A stretch of DNA of 64,000 bases from Mesorhizobium amorphae (GCA_003240775.1 QFNI01000009.1:28730-92729), one strand, 5' to 3'; shown: positions 16,971-25,821, counted from the stretch's first letter. Translations and numbers: made by a program. Notes: a model not told the origin generated them from the letters alone.

Positions 16971-19169
16971 TCACTCCTCGACGTCGAACGAGCTTTCCGT
17001 CGGGGCCAGCACGATCACGCGCATGCCGGGATCGTTGGACGTGTAGTCCACCGTGCCCTGCAAGCGGTCCACCATCGCGCTGATCATCTGCGTGCCGAAG
17101 CCCTTGCCGCCCGCGCGCTCCTCGGGGTGGCTGCCGGTGCTGCCGGAGCCCTCGTCGGCCACCACGAGACGGAACTGGTTGCGGTGCTGGTCGAGCGCGA
17201 TGGATATCGGGCCGGGACGGCCGTCATAGGCGTATTTCGTGGCGTTGATGACGAGCTCGGTCAGGATCAAGCCCACCGTCACCGCGCGGTCGGCCGAAAC
17301 CAGAACGGGCGAGATGTCCAGCCGGATCTGGTCGGCCCATTCCGCGCCCATCGACGAGCGCATGTCGACGGTCAGCTCTTCCAGGTAGCGGCTCAGATCG
17401 ACCGCGCCGATGGAATCGTTGCGATGGAGCCTGCGATGCACGAGCGCCACGGCCGACAAGCGGCGCTGCGCCTCGCGCAGGTGGGTGGTCAGCGTCGGGT
17501 CGTTCGCCTGGCGGCTCTGCAGGCCCAGAAAGGCCGAAACGAGCTGCAGGCTGTTCTGCACGCGGTGGTTCACCTCCTTGATGAGGTAGTCCTTCTCGCC
17601 GAGCAGGGATTCCTTTTCGCTCACAAGCCCCGTCAGGCGGCGGTTCAGCTCGCGCAGCTGGCGGTTCTGGCGCAGGTCGATCAGGCCGCGGCGGAAGCGG
17701 GACGCAGCCTCCATCTCCAGAAGCGTCCAGGGGCGCGACTCGTTGCGCACCCGCTCGCTCCAGTTCTCGAAGGAGGTGCGCGGGGTGAGCACGGCGTTGC
17801 GGTCGAGGGCCACGGCCTTGTGGGGGTTGCCCGCCCAGTTGACCACGGCAACCTTTTCGGCACGGAACCAGAGATACAGCTCCCCCTCGTCGCCCGGCAC
17901 CGAAAGCGCCAGCACGCCGCTCGCGCGCTCGGCGAAGTTCTCGGCCGGCGGGTATTCGGCGGGCAGGCGGTGGGTGGCATAGGGCTCGGCGGAGGCGCGG
18001 TCGCCCAGCCAGCGCGCGAGGCGGCGGATGTCCTGGGGGGCAGGGCATTCGCCCATCTGGCGCAGTTCCTTGCCGCGCATCATCGCGAAGCCGTCGGCGG
18101 GGAAGATGCGGCTGAGGTCGTCGCCGCTGCCGCGGAAGATCGCGTCGATGGAGATGTCGCGGTCGAGGTCGGACAGAACCTGATCCTGGGCGGCGCGCAG
18201 GCGCAGGCGCAGGCGGTAGTTCTCGGCGTCCTCGCGCGCCTTGATCTGGCGCGACAGGCTGCCCGCCAGCGCCTGGACCGCGGCGCGTGTCTCAAACGGC
18301 ATCGCGAGCGGCGTCTCGTTGTGGCAGGCGATCAGGCCCCACAGCACGCCGTCCTTGACGATGGAAGCCGAAGCCGAGGCCTGAACGCCCATGTTGCGAA
18401 GATACTGCACATGGATGGGCGAGACCGAGCGCATGCCGACATCGCTCAGGTCGATGTCGGCGAAGCCCTCGCCCGCGGGCCGGATTGGGGCGGGCACATA
18501 GCCCACATCGGGGATCACGCGGATGCGGTTGCGCACATAGAGCGCGCGCGCCTGGCGGGGAATGTCGGAAGCCGGGAAATGGTGGTGCAGAAAGGCTGCG
18601 AGGCGCGGGTCGCGATCCTCGGCCACGACCTCGCCCGCGCCATCGTCGAGAAACCGGTAGATCATGACGCGGCCGTAGCCCGTCAGTTCGCGGAAGGCGG
18701 TGGCCGCGCGGTCGCACAGGCCCGAAAGGTCGGTCGAGCGCTCGAAGAGATTGTTCCAGCCGTCGAGCCGGCCGAGCATGGCCGCAGCCGTGGGCGGAAT
18801 GGCGGTGGCGGGTTCGAGCTCGGCCAGGATATAGGTGCCGGAGCGGTGCAGCGTGGCGTCGAGGCGCGTGGCGTTGAGACCTTCCACCACGCCGACCGAC
18901 AGGCCGCCGCCCGGGCCGACATCGGTGCGCTGGAGAAGGGCCGCGATGTCGCTGCCGAGCAGGGCTGAAAGGGACGCGCCGAGCCATTCCGGCGTCAGCG
19001 CGGTCTCCACCGGCCCGGCGCCTGCCACCACCTCGAGGCTCGCAGCGTCGGCTATCAGAAGCAGGCCGTGCGGCTGGATCGAGCCGGGAACATGGATCGG
19101 CTCGCGATCGCAGGCGTTCAGCGCGGTCGCGTCGATGCCGTGTGCCGGATCATCGGAAGGAAGCGTCAA
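16971..19169 (-). CDS. bphP: Bacteriophytochrome histidine kinase (HisKA_2 type)
   Basis: Red/far-red photoreceptor kinase, 732 residues. From TTG 19169 the biliverdin-attaching cysteine is C20 (NACDREPIHVPG, IQPHG), the same number as in Agrobacterium Agp1. Order: PAS about 12-125, GAF 140-305 (FPASDIPRQAR, and SPIHVQYLRNMG carrying the conserved chromophore His), PHY 320-500 (PRTSFENW tongue), HisKA_2 with H535 in IKEVNHRVQNS, and HATPase (TELVINATKYA, DEGSG, GFGTQM). No receiver domain is attached. The frame extends upstream to another TTG (19265) but no in-frame ATG exists. TTG 19169 overlaps a short leader frame as TTGA. Confidence 0.92.
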   Translation of the reverse strand: MTLPSDDPAHGIDATALNACDREPIHVPGSIQPHGLLLIADAASLEVVAGAGPVETALTPEWLGASLSALLGSDIAALLQRTDVGPGGGLSVGVVEGLNATRLDATLHRSGTYILAELEPATAIPPTAAAMLGRLDGWNNLFERSTDLSGLCDRAATAFRELTGYGRVMIYRFLDDGAGEVVAEDRDPRLAAFLHHHFPASDIPRQARALYVRNRIRVIPDVGYVPAPIRPAGEGFADIDLSDVGMRSVSPIHVQYLRNMGVQASASASIVKDGVLWGLIACHNETPLAMPFETRAAVQALAGSLSRQIKAREDAENYRLRLRLRAAQDQVLSDLDRDISIDAIFRGSGDDLSRIFPADGFAMMRGKELRQMGECPAPQDIRRLARWLGDRASAEPYATHRLPAEYPPAENFAERASGVLALSVPGDEGELYLWFRAEKVAVVNWAGNPHKAVALDRNAVLTPRTSFENWSERVRNESRPWTLLEMEAASRFRRGLIDLRQNRQLRELNRRLTGLVSEKESLLGEKDYLIKEVNHRVQNSLQLVSAFLGLQSRQANDPTLTTHLREAQRRLSAVALVHRRLHRNDSIGAVDLSRYLEELTVDMRSSMGAEWADQIRLDISPVLVSADRAVTVGLILTELVINATKYAYDGRPGPISIALDQHRNQFRLVVADEGSGSTGSHPEERAGGKGFGTQMISAMVDRLQGTVDYTSNDPGMRVIVLAPTESSFDVEE

Positions 19170-19204
19170 GAAGTTGCCTTTCGCGTGACGGGATGCGGGC
19201 GCAT
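19166..19204 (-). other. Possible 12-codon leader ORF coupled to bphP
   Basis: An ATG at 19204, preceded by GGGAGG at a 6-base spacing, opens a 12-codon frame whose TGA overlaps the bphP TTG as TTGA. It is out of frame with bphP. It could deliver ribosomes to the weak TTG start by translational coupling. Nothing else supports expression. Confidence 0.3.
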
Positions 19205-19404
19205 GAAACGGTCCTCCCGAAGAGGCGCGCGCAAAGGGTGGCGGCCGTTTTGGTCGCTTTCGCAAAAAGGGGCAAGCGGCTTTTTCGAGGCCGGACCGCA
19301 GGCCGCAGGGGTTCCGGTCGGCTGGCTGTGGAGCGCTCCCACACTATAACCGATTTGGCTAGACGGCAAACGGATCGACGCGCCAAGCGCGAACAAGGCA
19401 AGAG

Positions 19405-20082
19405 ATGACCGAGGCCGAGCTGGACGAGCTTTTGTCGGATTGCCCGGTTCTCTTTCACATGGCCGAAAAGGGCGCCTGGCCGCTCATTCGCCGTCACGGA
19501 CTTTTGAGCACCTCGAGGCTGCTCGACCTCTTCGAAGTGCAGGGAGAGGCGCGCAATGCCGTCGAATCCGCCCGCAGGCCCCAAAGCGTCGTGCTGGAAG
19601 ACGCGCAAAACGGGCGCGTGGTGATCCGCGACAACAAGCCGATGGCCGACGCGAGCCTCCGCCGCTGCCTGGAGGACCGGCTCGAGCCCACGGACTGGTA
19701 CCGCATCCTCAACGGGCGCGTGTTCTTCTGGCTGTCCGAGAAGCGGCTCATGAAACTGCTCGGCGCACGCTCCTACGCCCAGGCCGAGCACGACGTCCTG
19801 CGGATCGACGCGCGCGCGTTCGTGGAAGCTTTCCGGCCGCGCATCACGCTTTCGCCGATCAACAGCGGAGCGACCAGCCGGTTTCCGGCCAAGCGGGGAT
19901 CGCAAACCTTCCTGCCGATTGCCGACTACCCCTATGCCGAATGGCGCAAAAAGCGGGCGCGCGGCGAGCGCGTGGTGGAGCTTGCGGTGACGGGCGCGGC
20001 CGAAGGGGTGGAACGGTTCGTGGAGAAGGTGGTGCGGATGAAAGGCGACGCGGAGGTCAAGGTGGTCTGGGAGCGGGGGTAG
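19405..20082 (+). CDS. Uncharacterised protein, possible ADP-ribosyltransferase-like fold (DUF7002-type)
   Basis: A 225-residue soluble protein that I do not recognise with certainty. The N-terminal LFHMAEKGAWPLIRRHGLLS recalls the entry motif of DarT/RNA 2'-phosphotransferase-like ADP-ribosyltransferases, where a His is followed by an I...GLLS turn. Later segments are NGRVFFWLSEKRLMKLL, HDVLRIDARAFVEAF, INSGATSRFPAKRGSQTF and a YPYAEWRKKRARGERVVELAV tail, reminiscent of a scaffold in which a bound ligand is held by conserved polar residues. It stands alone between bphP and a convergent secreted-protein gene; no antitoxin partner is visible. The function assignment is speculative. Confidence 0.6.
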   Translation: MTEAELDELLSDCPVLFHMAEKGAWPLIRRHGLLSTSRLLDLFEVQGEARNAVESARRPQSVVLEDAQNGRVVIRDNKPMADASLRRCLEDRLEPTDWYRILNGRVFFWLSEKRLMKLLGARSYAQAEHDVLRIDARAFVEAFRPRITLSPINSGATSRFPAKRGSQTFLPIADYPYAEWRKKRARGERVVELAVTGAAEGVERFVEKVVRMKGDAEVKVVWERG

Positions 20083-20088
20083 AAGCGG

Positions 20089-21306
20089 TCAGCGGCCTTC
20101 CACCAGGGCCAGCGCTTGCGGGCTCAGCCAGGCCCTTGCTTCGGAGATCGGCAGCGCGAAGAGATCGCCCTCGCAGGCGCCGATGGCGTGGGGCAGGCCT
20201 TCGAGCGCGAAGACGAGCGTCGGCGCGCCGTTCTCCTCGCCGAAGCGGGCTGCGAGGCCCTGGGCAAGCAGCTCATCGGTGCCGCAGGCGGCTTCGGCGT
20301 CCTTGTCCTCGTCGGTTTCGGGCTTGGGGCGGCGCTCGCGCAGGAAGGCGAGAAGGGCATCCGACGGCGTGCCCTCGACGAAGTCCCGCAGGATGTCGGC
20401 CGTTTGCAGGAGGCGGCCGGTGCGCAGGTCCATCGTCTGCGAGGTGATGAAATTGTTGGGGTGCGCGCCGCCGCAAAAGAGGCTGCCGCTTTCAGTCCAG
20501 CTCAAGGCGTGGCCGGCGAGCGCCGTGACCTCGGTGGTGAAATCGGTGTCGTAGCCCGACAAGGTGCCGCCGCCCTCGAAGCGCTGGGTGCCGGGCTCGG
20601 CGAAGCTCGCATACTGCCCGCCGAGGCAGACGAAGGCGTCGAGGCTGAAGGCATTCTGGCGGGCGCGCAGGGCGGCGTTGGCGGGGGCGGGGTCCCGGCC
20701 ATCCGTCAGGGCCGCCACGCGCGGCATGGCGAACTTGGTGCGGGGGTCCACCGCATAAACGAAGCTGCCTCCAAGCCCGTTCCCGCCGGGCACCTCGCGG
20801 AACTCCACGTCGAGGCGGAGCGCGTCGTAGGGCTCGGCCTGAACCGTGATGGCCGCATCGCCGAAAACGAGCGAGGTGGAATGGCTGAAAAGGTCTTGCG
20901 GTGTCGCGGGCTGGGGGTCGCCCGCTTGGCGCACGCCGACGCGCTCCAGCTGGATGGGCAGGGATTTGGCGCCCTTCCAGCTGCCCGAAAGCGTCTTGCC
21001 GCCATCCGCCGTCTCGAGGTCCCAGCCTGCCCCGTCCGGACCGAGGCCAGCTTCGGGGCACTGGAGGGGATCGCAGGGCTCTTCTTCGGCGAGCGCGCCG
21101 CCGGCCCCCGCGCGCAAGGGGATGTCGCCGCCGACGCGCCGGTAGAAGTAGCGCCCGGCGATGCCGTCCAGGCCCGTCGCCGGATCGCGCGTGAACTCCA
21201 CCACCACCGACGCCTTGCCGAGCGTGCCCCGATAGGTCACAGGCTCGGCATGGGCTGCGCTTGGCAGAAGCGCAGCCAGGCTGACGGCGAGGAGACCCGC
21301 GCGCAC
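20089..21306 (-). CDS. Secreted/periplasmic protein of unknown function
   Basis: A 405-residue protein starting at GTG 21306, three bases after the ALDH stop (TAA-GG-GTG). The N-terminus is a classic signal peptide with the hydrophobic core LLAVSLAALLP and the AHA cleavage site before EPVTYRGTLG. The mature part contains cysteines in EPCDPLQC, FVCLGGQ, SLFCGG, AACGTDE and GACEGD, likely disulphides. A lipocalin- or DUF3298-like beta-rich fold with a C-terminal domain is possible (YDTDFTTEVTALAGHALSW, HPNNFITSQTMDLRTG). The phrase PNNF..... TMDLRTG resembles the DUF3298/RsiV-type C-terminal domain. It is the last gene of the acid-sugar operon. Confidence 0.72.
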   Translation of the reverse strand: MRAGLLAVSLAALLPSAAHAEPVTYRGTLGKASVVVEFTRDPATGLDGIAGRYFYRRVGGDIPLRAGAGGALAEEEPCDPLQCPEAGLGPDGAGWDLETADGGKTLSGSWKGAKSLPIQLERVGVRQAGDPQPATPQDLFSHSTSLVFGDAAITVQAEPYDALRLDVEFREVPGGNGLGGSFVYAVDPRTKFAMPRVAALTDGRDPAPANAALRARQNAFSLDAFVCLGGQYASFAEPGTQRFEGGGTLSGYDTDFTTEVTALAGHALSWTESGSLFCGGAHPNNFITSQTMDLRTGRLLQTADILRDFVEGTPSDALLAFLRERRPKPETDEDKDAEAACGTDELLAQGLAARFGEENGAPTLVFALEGLPHAIGACEGDLFALPISEARAWLSPQALALVEGR

Positions 21307-21308
21307 CC

Positions 21309-22736
21309 TTATTCGCCGTAGCCGATCACGGCCTTGGTCTCGAGGAAGTCGTGCATGGCCCAGTCGGCATATTCGCGGCCGTTGCCCGACTGCTTGTAGC
21401 CGCCGAAGGGGGCGTAGATGTCCCAATCGGGGTAGTTGATCGAGACCTGGCCGGCGCGCAGGCGCGACGCCACCTTGCGGGCCTTTTCGATGTCGCCGCC
21501 CTGCACGTAGGCCGCGAGGCCGTAGACGGTGTCGTTGGCGATGCGGATCGCATCCTCCTCGTCCTTGTAGGGGATCACGGCGATCACGGGGCCGAAGATC
21601 TCCTCGCGCTCGATGCGCATGCCCGGCTTCACATGGCCGAACACGGTGGGGCGCACATAGTAGCCGCGGTTGAGGTGCTCGGGACGGCCGGGGCCGCCGG
21701 CGACCAGCGTCGCGCCTTCCGCCACGCCCGCCTCGATCAGCGACTGGATCTTGTCGTACTGCACCTTGGAGACCACCGGGCCGATCCACTCGCCTTCCTC
21801 GTGCGGGTTGCCGATGGACACGGACTGCGCGGCGCGGCGCGCGATCTCCAGCGCTTCCTCCTCGCGGTCGGCGGGCACCAGCATGCGGGTGGGTGCGTTG
21901 CAGGACTGGCCGGAATTGTCGAAGCAGCCCGTGACGCCCTTGGACACCGCGGTCTCGAGGTCGGCATCGGGCAGGATGATGTTGGCGGACTTGCCGCCCA
22001 GTTCCTGCGCCACGCGCTTGACCGTGTCGGCTGCAGCTTTGGCGACCAGAACGCCCGCGCGCGTCGAGCCGGTGAAGGACACCATGTCCACTTCCGGGTG
22101 CTCGGCCATCGGCTGGCCGACATCGGGGCCGGTGCCCTGCACCATGTTGAAGACGCCCTTGGGCGTGCCGGCGGCTTCCATCACCTCGGCGAAGATCACG
22201 CCCGAGATGGGCGCCACTTCCGATGGCTTCAGCACCATGGTGCAGCCCGCGGCGATGGCGGGCGCGACCTTGGAGACGATCTGGTTGAGCGGCCAGTTCC
22301 AGGGCGTGATCAGCGCGCAGACGCCGATGGGCTCGCGCACGATGGTGGTGGTGCCGCGCTTTTCGCTCCAGTGGAAGTTCTCGAGCGACTGAATGGTGGC
22401 TTCGAGATGGGCGCGGCCCGTATAGGCCTGGGATTCGCGCGCGAACGAGATCGGCGCGCCCATCTCGCGGCTGACGGCGAGCGCAATGTCCTCGTAGCGG
22501 TTGTTGTATTCGGCGAGGATGCGGCGCAGCAGCGCCAGGCGCTCTTCGGGCGCGGTCTGGCCGAAGGTCTCGAAGGCGCGGCGCGCGGCCGAAACCGCGA
22601 GTTCCACATCCTCGGGCGAGCCGACAGCGATCTCGGTGTAGGCTTCCTCGGTGGAGGGGTCGATCACTTCGAGGGTGGCCGGCCGGACAGGGTCCACCCA
22701 GGCGCCGTCGATGAAGAACTTCAGGTTGTGGTCCAT
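21309..22736 (-). CDS. NAD(P)-dependent aldehyde dehydrogenase
   Basis: Oxidises an aldehyde to an acid using NAD(P)+, 475 residues. Canonical residues are present: N147 in TPWNWP, K170 in LKPSEVAP, general base E245 in QELGGKS, nucleophile C279 in NSGQSCNAP and EEIFGPV near the C-terminus. It lies in a leftward operon with L-fuconate dehydratase and two SDRs, so lactaldehyde oxidation to lactate is a reasonable role, though the subfamily (betaine-aldehyde-like) is broad. A ~60-bp palindromic repeat separates it from the upstream SDR gene, which may reduce read-through. Confidence 0.9.
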   Translation of the reverse strand: MDHNLKFFIDGAWVDPVRPATLEVIDPSTEEAYTEIAVGSPEDVELAVSAARRAFETFGQTAPEERLALLRRILAEYNNRYEDIALAVSREMGAPISFARESQAYTGRAHLEATIQSLENFHWSEKRGTTTIVREPIGVCALITPWNWPLNQIVSKVAPAIAAGCTMVLKPSEVAPISGVIFAEVMEAAGTPKGVFNMVQGTGPDVGQPMAEHPEVDMVSFTGSTRAGVLVAKAAADTVKRVAQELGGKSANIILPDADLETAVSKGVTGCFDNSGQSCNAPTRMLVPADREEEALEIARRAAQSVSIGNPHEEGEWIGPVVSKVQYDKIQSLIEAGVAEGATLVAGGPGRPEHLNRGYYVRPTVFGHVKPGMRIEREEIFGPVIAVIPYKDEEDAIRIANDTVYGLAAYVQGGDIEKARKVASRLRAGQVSINYPDWDIYAPFGGYKQSGNGREYADWAMHDFLETKAVIGYGE

Positions 22737-22764
22737 TGGGGCCTCCGTGGGGTGGGGAGGCCCG

Positions 22765-22825
22765 GTTCTAGAGCATTCCCAACAAAAGTGCGAAGCGGTT
22801 TTGCGTCAGGAAATGCCGCTAGAAC
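22765..22825. repeat. Dispersed ~50-bp palindromic repeat, copy A
   Basis: Outer arms GTTCTAG and CTAGAAC surround GCATTCC and GGAAATGC, with the asymmetric core CAAAAGTGCGAAGCGGTTTT in the middle. The same core occurs at 38352, 45178 and 60003. It lies between two genes of one operon (ALDH and SDR). Confidence 0.85.
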
Positions 22826-22837
22826 AGGGAATGCCCG

Positions 22838-23614
22838 TCAATCCAGCGCGCGGTCGAGATGCACATAGCCCCCGTCCACGAACAGCCACTGGCCCGTGGT
22901 GTGGGAAGCGCGCTCCGACAACAGGAACACGATGGTGGAGGCGATCTCGTTGGGCGTGGTCATGCGGGCGCCGAGCGGGATGCGGCGGGTGATCTCGGCA
23001 AGCTTTTCCTCGGGCTCGGGAAAAGTCGCGAGCCAGGTCTCGTAGAGCGGCGTCATCACTTCCGACGGAACCACCGCGTTGACGCGGATGCCGTGGTTCT
23101 TCAGCGAAGCCGCCCATTCCCGGGTGAGGGCCAGCTGCGCGCCCTTGGCCGCGGTGTAGCCCGACGTGTCGCCCTGGCCGGTCAGCGCGGTCTTCGAGGA
23201 AACGTTGACGATGGCCGCACCCGCCGCGCGTTTCAAAAAGGGCAGCGTGTGGTAGGCGAGCGTGTAGGTGTGGACGAGGTTGCGCTCGAGCGACCGGCGA
23301 AACTCGGCGGGGCCGGCATCGAGGCCCACTTTATCGTTGATCCCCGCATTGTTGACGAGGCCGTCGATGCGGCCCCATTCGCGGCCGACCTCTTCCACCG
23401 CAGCGGCGCAGGCCTCGTCGTCCGTCAGTTCCAGCCGGCGGAAGCCGAAGCGCCCTGTTGCCTCGATCCGCGCGCGGAAGCCCTGATCGAGCGGGTCGCG
23501 ACCGAAGATCACCGGCACGGCGCCTTCCGCTGCGAGTGCCATCGACACGGCGGCGCCGATGCCCGAGCCGCCGCCGGAGACCACGACCACCTTGTCGCGG
23601 AGACCGAGATCCAC
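22838..23614 (-). CDS. SDR family dehydrogenase, probable L-fucose (or 6-deoxysugar) dehydrogenase
   Basis: Classical short-chain dehydrogenase of 258 residues: GGGSGIG cofactor motif at 14-20, NNAG at 88-91, catalytic S140, Y153 and K157 (YTAAK). The N-terminus MDLGLRDKVVVVSGG and the AALTREWA-like region resemble the SDRs found in bacterial non-phosphorylative L-fucose clusters, which oxidise L-fucose to fuconolactone or 2-keto-3-deoxy-L-fuconate. Which of these it performs cannot be told from sequence alone. It sits 2 bases after the next SDR gene in the same leftward operon. Confidence 0.87.
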   Translation of the reverse strand: MDLGLRDKVVVVSGGGSGIGAAVSMALAAEGAVPVIFGRDPLDQGFRARIEATGRFGFRRLELTDDEACAAAVEEVGREWGRIDGLVNNAGINDKVGLDAGPAEFRRSLERNLVHTYTLAYHTLPFLKRAAGAAIVNVSSKTALTGQGDTSGYTAAKGAQLALTREWAASLKNHGIRVNAVVPSEVMTPLYETWLATFPEPEEKLAEITRRIPLGARMTTPNEIASTIVFLLSERASHTTGQWLFVDGGYVHLDRALD

Positions 23615-23616
23615 CG

Positions 23617-24462
23617 CTATTCGCCCTTCACGAAGGCTTCAAACGGCGCCTTGTAGTCGGGGTGCCAGCGCGAAAGGGGCGGGCGGTTCTCCACGATGTC
23701 GCCGGCGGCCCAGCGGATGCGTTTTTCGTCGAGCGCGCGCGGCACGTCGTTGTCGGGGCAGAGGATGTAGAAATCGCCGTTTCCGATGGCGTCGAGCATG
23801 AAGTCGACGGTTTCCTCGGGCGTCCAGGCACCATCGGGCTTCTGCGTGCGCCCGCCCTTGGTGAGGCCCGTCCAGACGAAGCCGGGGATCAGGAGGTGGA
23901 CGCCGATCCCGCCGGCACCTTCGGTGTTGCGCAGCTCGTGGGCGAGGGCTTCGGTGAAGACCTTCACGCCGGCCTTGGCCATGTTGTAGGCGGGGTCGCC
24001 GGGCGGGGTGGTGATGCCCTGCTTGGAGCCGGTGTTGATGACGAGGCCGGGGCGCCCGCGCGCGATCATGCCGGGCACGAAGGCGCGCGTGCCGTGGACG
24101 ACGCCCCAGAGGTTGGTGGCAAGCACGCGCTCCCAATCGTCGAGAGGGCCGAACAGGGCCGAGCCCGGCTGGATGCCGGCATTGTTCATCACGATGTCGG
24201 CCCCGCCGAAGCGGGCGTCGACCTCTTCGGCCAGGCTCCGCATCGCGTCGGGGTCGGAAACATCGGTCTCGGTCGCCAGCACCTCGACATCGGCTTCCCC
24301 GGCGATGGCCTCGGCGGCCTCGGCCAGCTTGCGCTCGCCCAGGTCCGCCAGGACCACGTTGAGCCCGAGCCCGGCAAAGCGCTTGGCGGCGGCAAGCCCG
24401 ATGCCCGCCGCCCCGCCCGTGACGACGGCGGTCGCACCCTTTTGCAATGCCGGATGGCTCAT
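23617..24462 (-). CDS. SDR family NAD(P)-dependent oxidoreductase
   Basis: Short-chain dehydrogenase of 281 residues: TGGAAGIG near 15-22, MNNAG at 92-96, and S146, Y159 and K163 (YNMAKAG). A C-terminal extension of about 40 residues (DFYILCPDND, RIRWAAGDIVENRPPLSRW) is typical of a subgroup often annotated only as SDR. It is tightly packed between L-fuconate dehydratase (4 bases) and the other SDR (2 bases), so a step on a keto-deoxy acid or an alcohol in the same pathway is likely. The exact substrate is unknown. Confidence 0.87.
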   Translation of the reverse strand: MSHPALQKGATAVVTGGAAGIGLAAAKRFAGLGLNVVLADLGERKLAEAAEAIAGEADVEVLATETDVSDPDAMRSLAEEVDARFGGADIVMNNAGIQPGSALFGPLDDWERVLATNLWGVVHGTRAFVPGMIARGRPGLVINTGSKQGITTPPGDPAYNMAKAGVKVFTEALAHELRNTEGAGGIGVHLLIPGFVWTGLTKGGRTQKPDGAWTPEETVDFMLDAIGNGDFYILCPDNDVPRALDEKRIRWAAGDIVENRPPLSRWHPDYKAPFEAFVKGE

Positions 24463-24466
24463 GGCC

Positions 24467-25741
24467 TCACCCCTTGAAAACGAAATCCCGGATCGTCTCG
24501 GGCCTCATCTCGATCGAGAAGCCCGCGCGCTGGGGCGGCATATAGGCGGCGTTCTCGATCCGGCAGGGGTCGAGGAAGTGCTCGTGCAGGTGGTCGACAT
24601 ATTCGATCACGCGGCCGTCCTTGGTGCCGGAAACGGCTGCGAAGTCGATCATGGAGAGATGCTGCACATATTCGCAGAGGCCGACGCCCCCCGCATGGGG
24701 CCAGACCGGCAGCTCGAACTTGGCGGCGAGCAACAGCACGGCCAGCACCTCGTTCAGCCCGCCCAGGCGGCAGGCGTCGATCTGCACGATGTCGATCGCG
24801 CCGTCCGCGATCAGCTGCTTGAAGATGATGCGGTTCTGGCACATCTCGCCGGTCGCGACCTTCACGGGCGCCACGCCCTCGCGGATCTTGCGGTGGCCCG
24901 TCACATCGTCGGGGCTCGTGGGCTCCTCGATGAAGAGCGGGTTCACGAAGGCGAGCCGGTTCACCCAGTCGATGGCCTGCGGCACTTCCCAGACCTGGTT
25001 GGCGTCGATCATCAGGAAGCGATCGGGGCCGATCTCCTCGCGCGCGATGGTCAGGCGGCGGATGTCGTCCTCGAGATCGCGGCCGACCTTCATCTTGATG
25101 TGGTTGAAGCCCGCTTCCACCGCTTCGCGGCACAGGCGGCGCAGCTTCTCGTCGCCATAGCCGAGCCAGCCGGCTGAGGTGGTGTAGCAGGGGTAGCCGT
25201 TCGCTTCGAGTTCGGCGATGCGCGCCTGCTTGCCGGGCTCGGCGCGGCGCAGGATCGCAAGCGCCTCGTCGGGCGTGAGCGCATCCGTCAGGTAGCGGAA
25301 GTCGACGATGCGGCAGATTTCCTCGGGGCTCATCTCGGCGACCAGGCGCCAGACGGGCTTGCCGGCTTCCTTGGCGAGAAGGTCCCAGACGGCGTTGACG
25401 ATGGCGCCGGTGGCCAAGTGCATCGCGCCCTTGTCGGGGCCGATCCAGCGAAGCTGGCTGTCGCCCGTCAGGTGGCGCCAGAACCGGCCGGGGTCTTCCC
25501 TGATCCAGTCGAGGTCGAGGCCAACCACGAGGTGGCGCAGGGCCTCGATGCCCATGCAGCAGATCTCGTTGCCGCGCCCGATCGTGAAGGTGAGGCCGTG
25601 GCCCTCATGCGCGCCGTCCGTTTCCAGGATCACATAGGCCGCGGAATAATCGGGGTCGGGGTTCATCGCGTCCGAACCGTCCAGCGCCTGGGAGGTGGGA
25701 AAGCGCAGGTCGTGGGTGGAAAGGCCGGTGATGCGGGTCAT
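24467..25741 (-). CDS. L-fuconate dehydratase (enolase superfamily)
   Basis: Removes water from L-fuconate to give 2-keto-3-deoxy-L-fuconate; 424 residues, the family length. Enolase-superfamily residues fit the mandelate racemase/FucD group: K216 and K218 in HIKMKVG, metal ligands D246 (DANQV), E272 (EEPTSPDD) and E299 (TGEM), and acid/base H349 (WPHAGGVGLCEY). The N-terminal TRITGLSTHDLRFPTS and the SDAMNPDPDYSAAYV region are characteristic of FucD and its eukaryotic relative ENOSF1. This is the anchor gene for reading the operon as L-fucose or related 6-deoxysugar breakdown. No lactonase is visible nearby. Confidence 0.92.
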   Translation of the reverse strand: MTRITGLSTHDLRFPTSQALDGSDAMNPDPDYSAAYVILETDGAHEGHGLTFTIGRGNEICCMGIEALRHLVVGLDLDWIREDPGRFWRHLTGDSQLRWIGPDKGAMHLATGAIVNAVWDLLAKEAGKPVWRLVAEMSPEEICRIVDFRYLTDALTPDEALAILRRAEPGKQARIAELEANGYPCYTTSAGWLGYGDEKLRRLCREAVEAGFNHIKMKVGRDLEDDIRRLTIAREEIGPDRFLMIDANQVWEVPQAIDWVNRLAFVNPLFIEEPTSPDDVTGHRKIREGVAPVKVATGEMCQNRIIFKQLIADGAIDIVQIDACRLGGLNEVLAVLLLAAKFELPVWPHAGGVGLCEYVQHLSMIDFAAVSGTKDGRVIEYVDHLHEHFLDPCRIENAAYMPPQRAGFSIEMRPETIRDFVFKG

Positions 25742-25821
25742 GGACGGGTCCGGTTGGTGGAAGGATGGGGCAGGGATCGCGGCCTCATAGGTGAAAAGGC
25801 CATTCCCCTGCAAATAAATCG

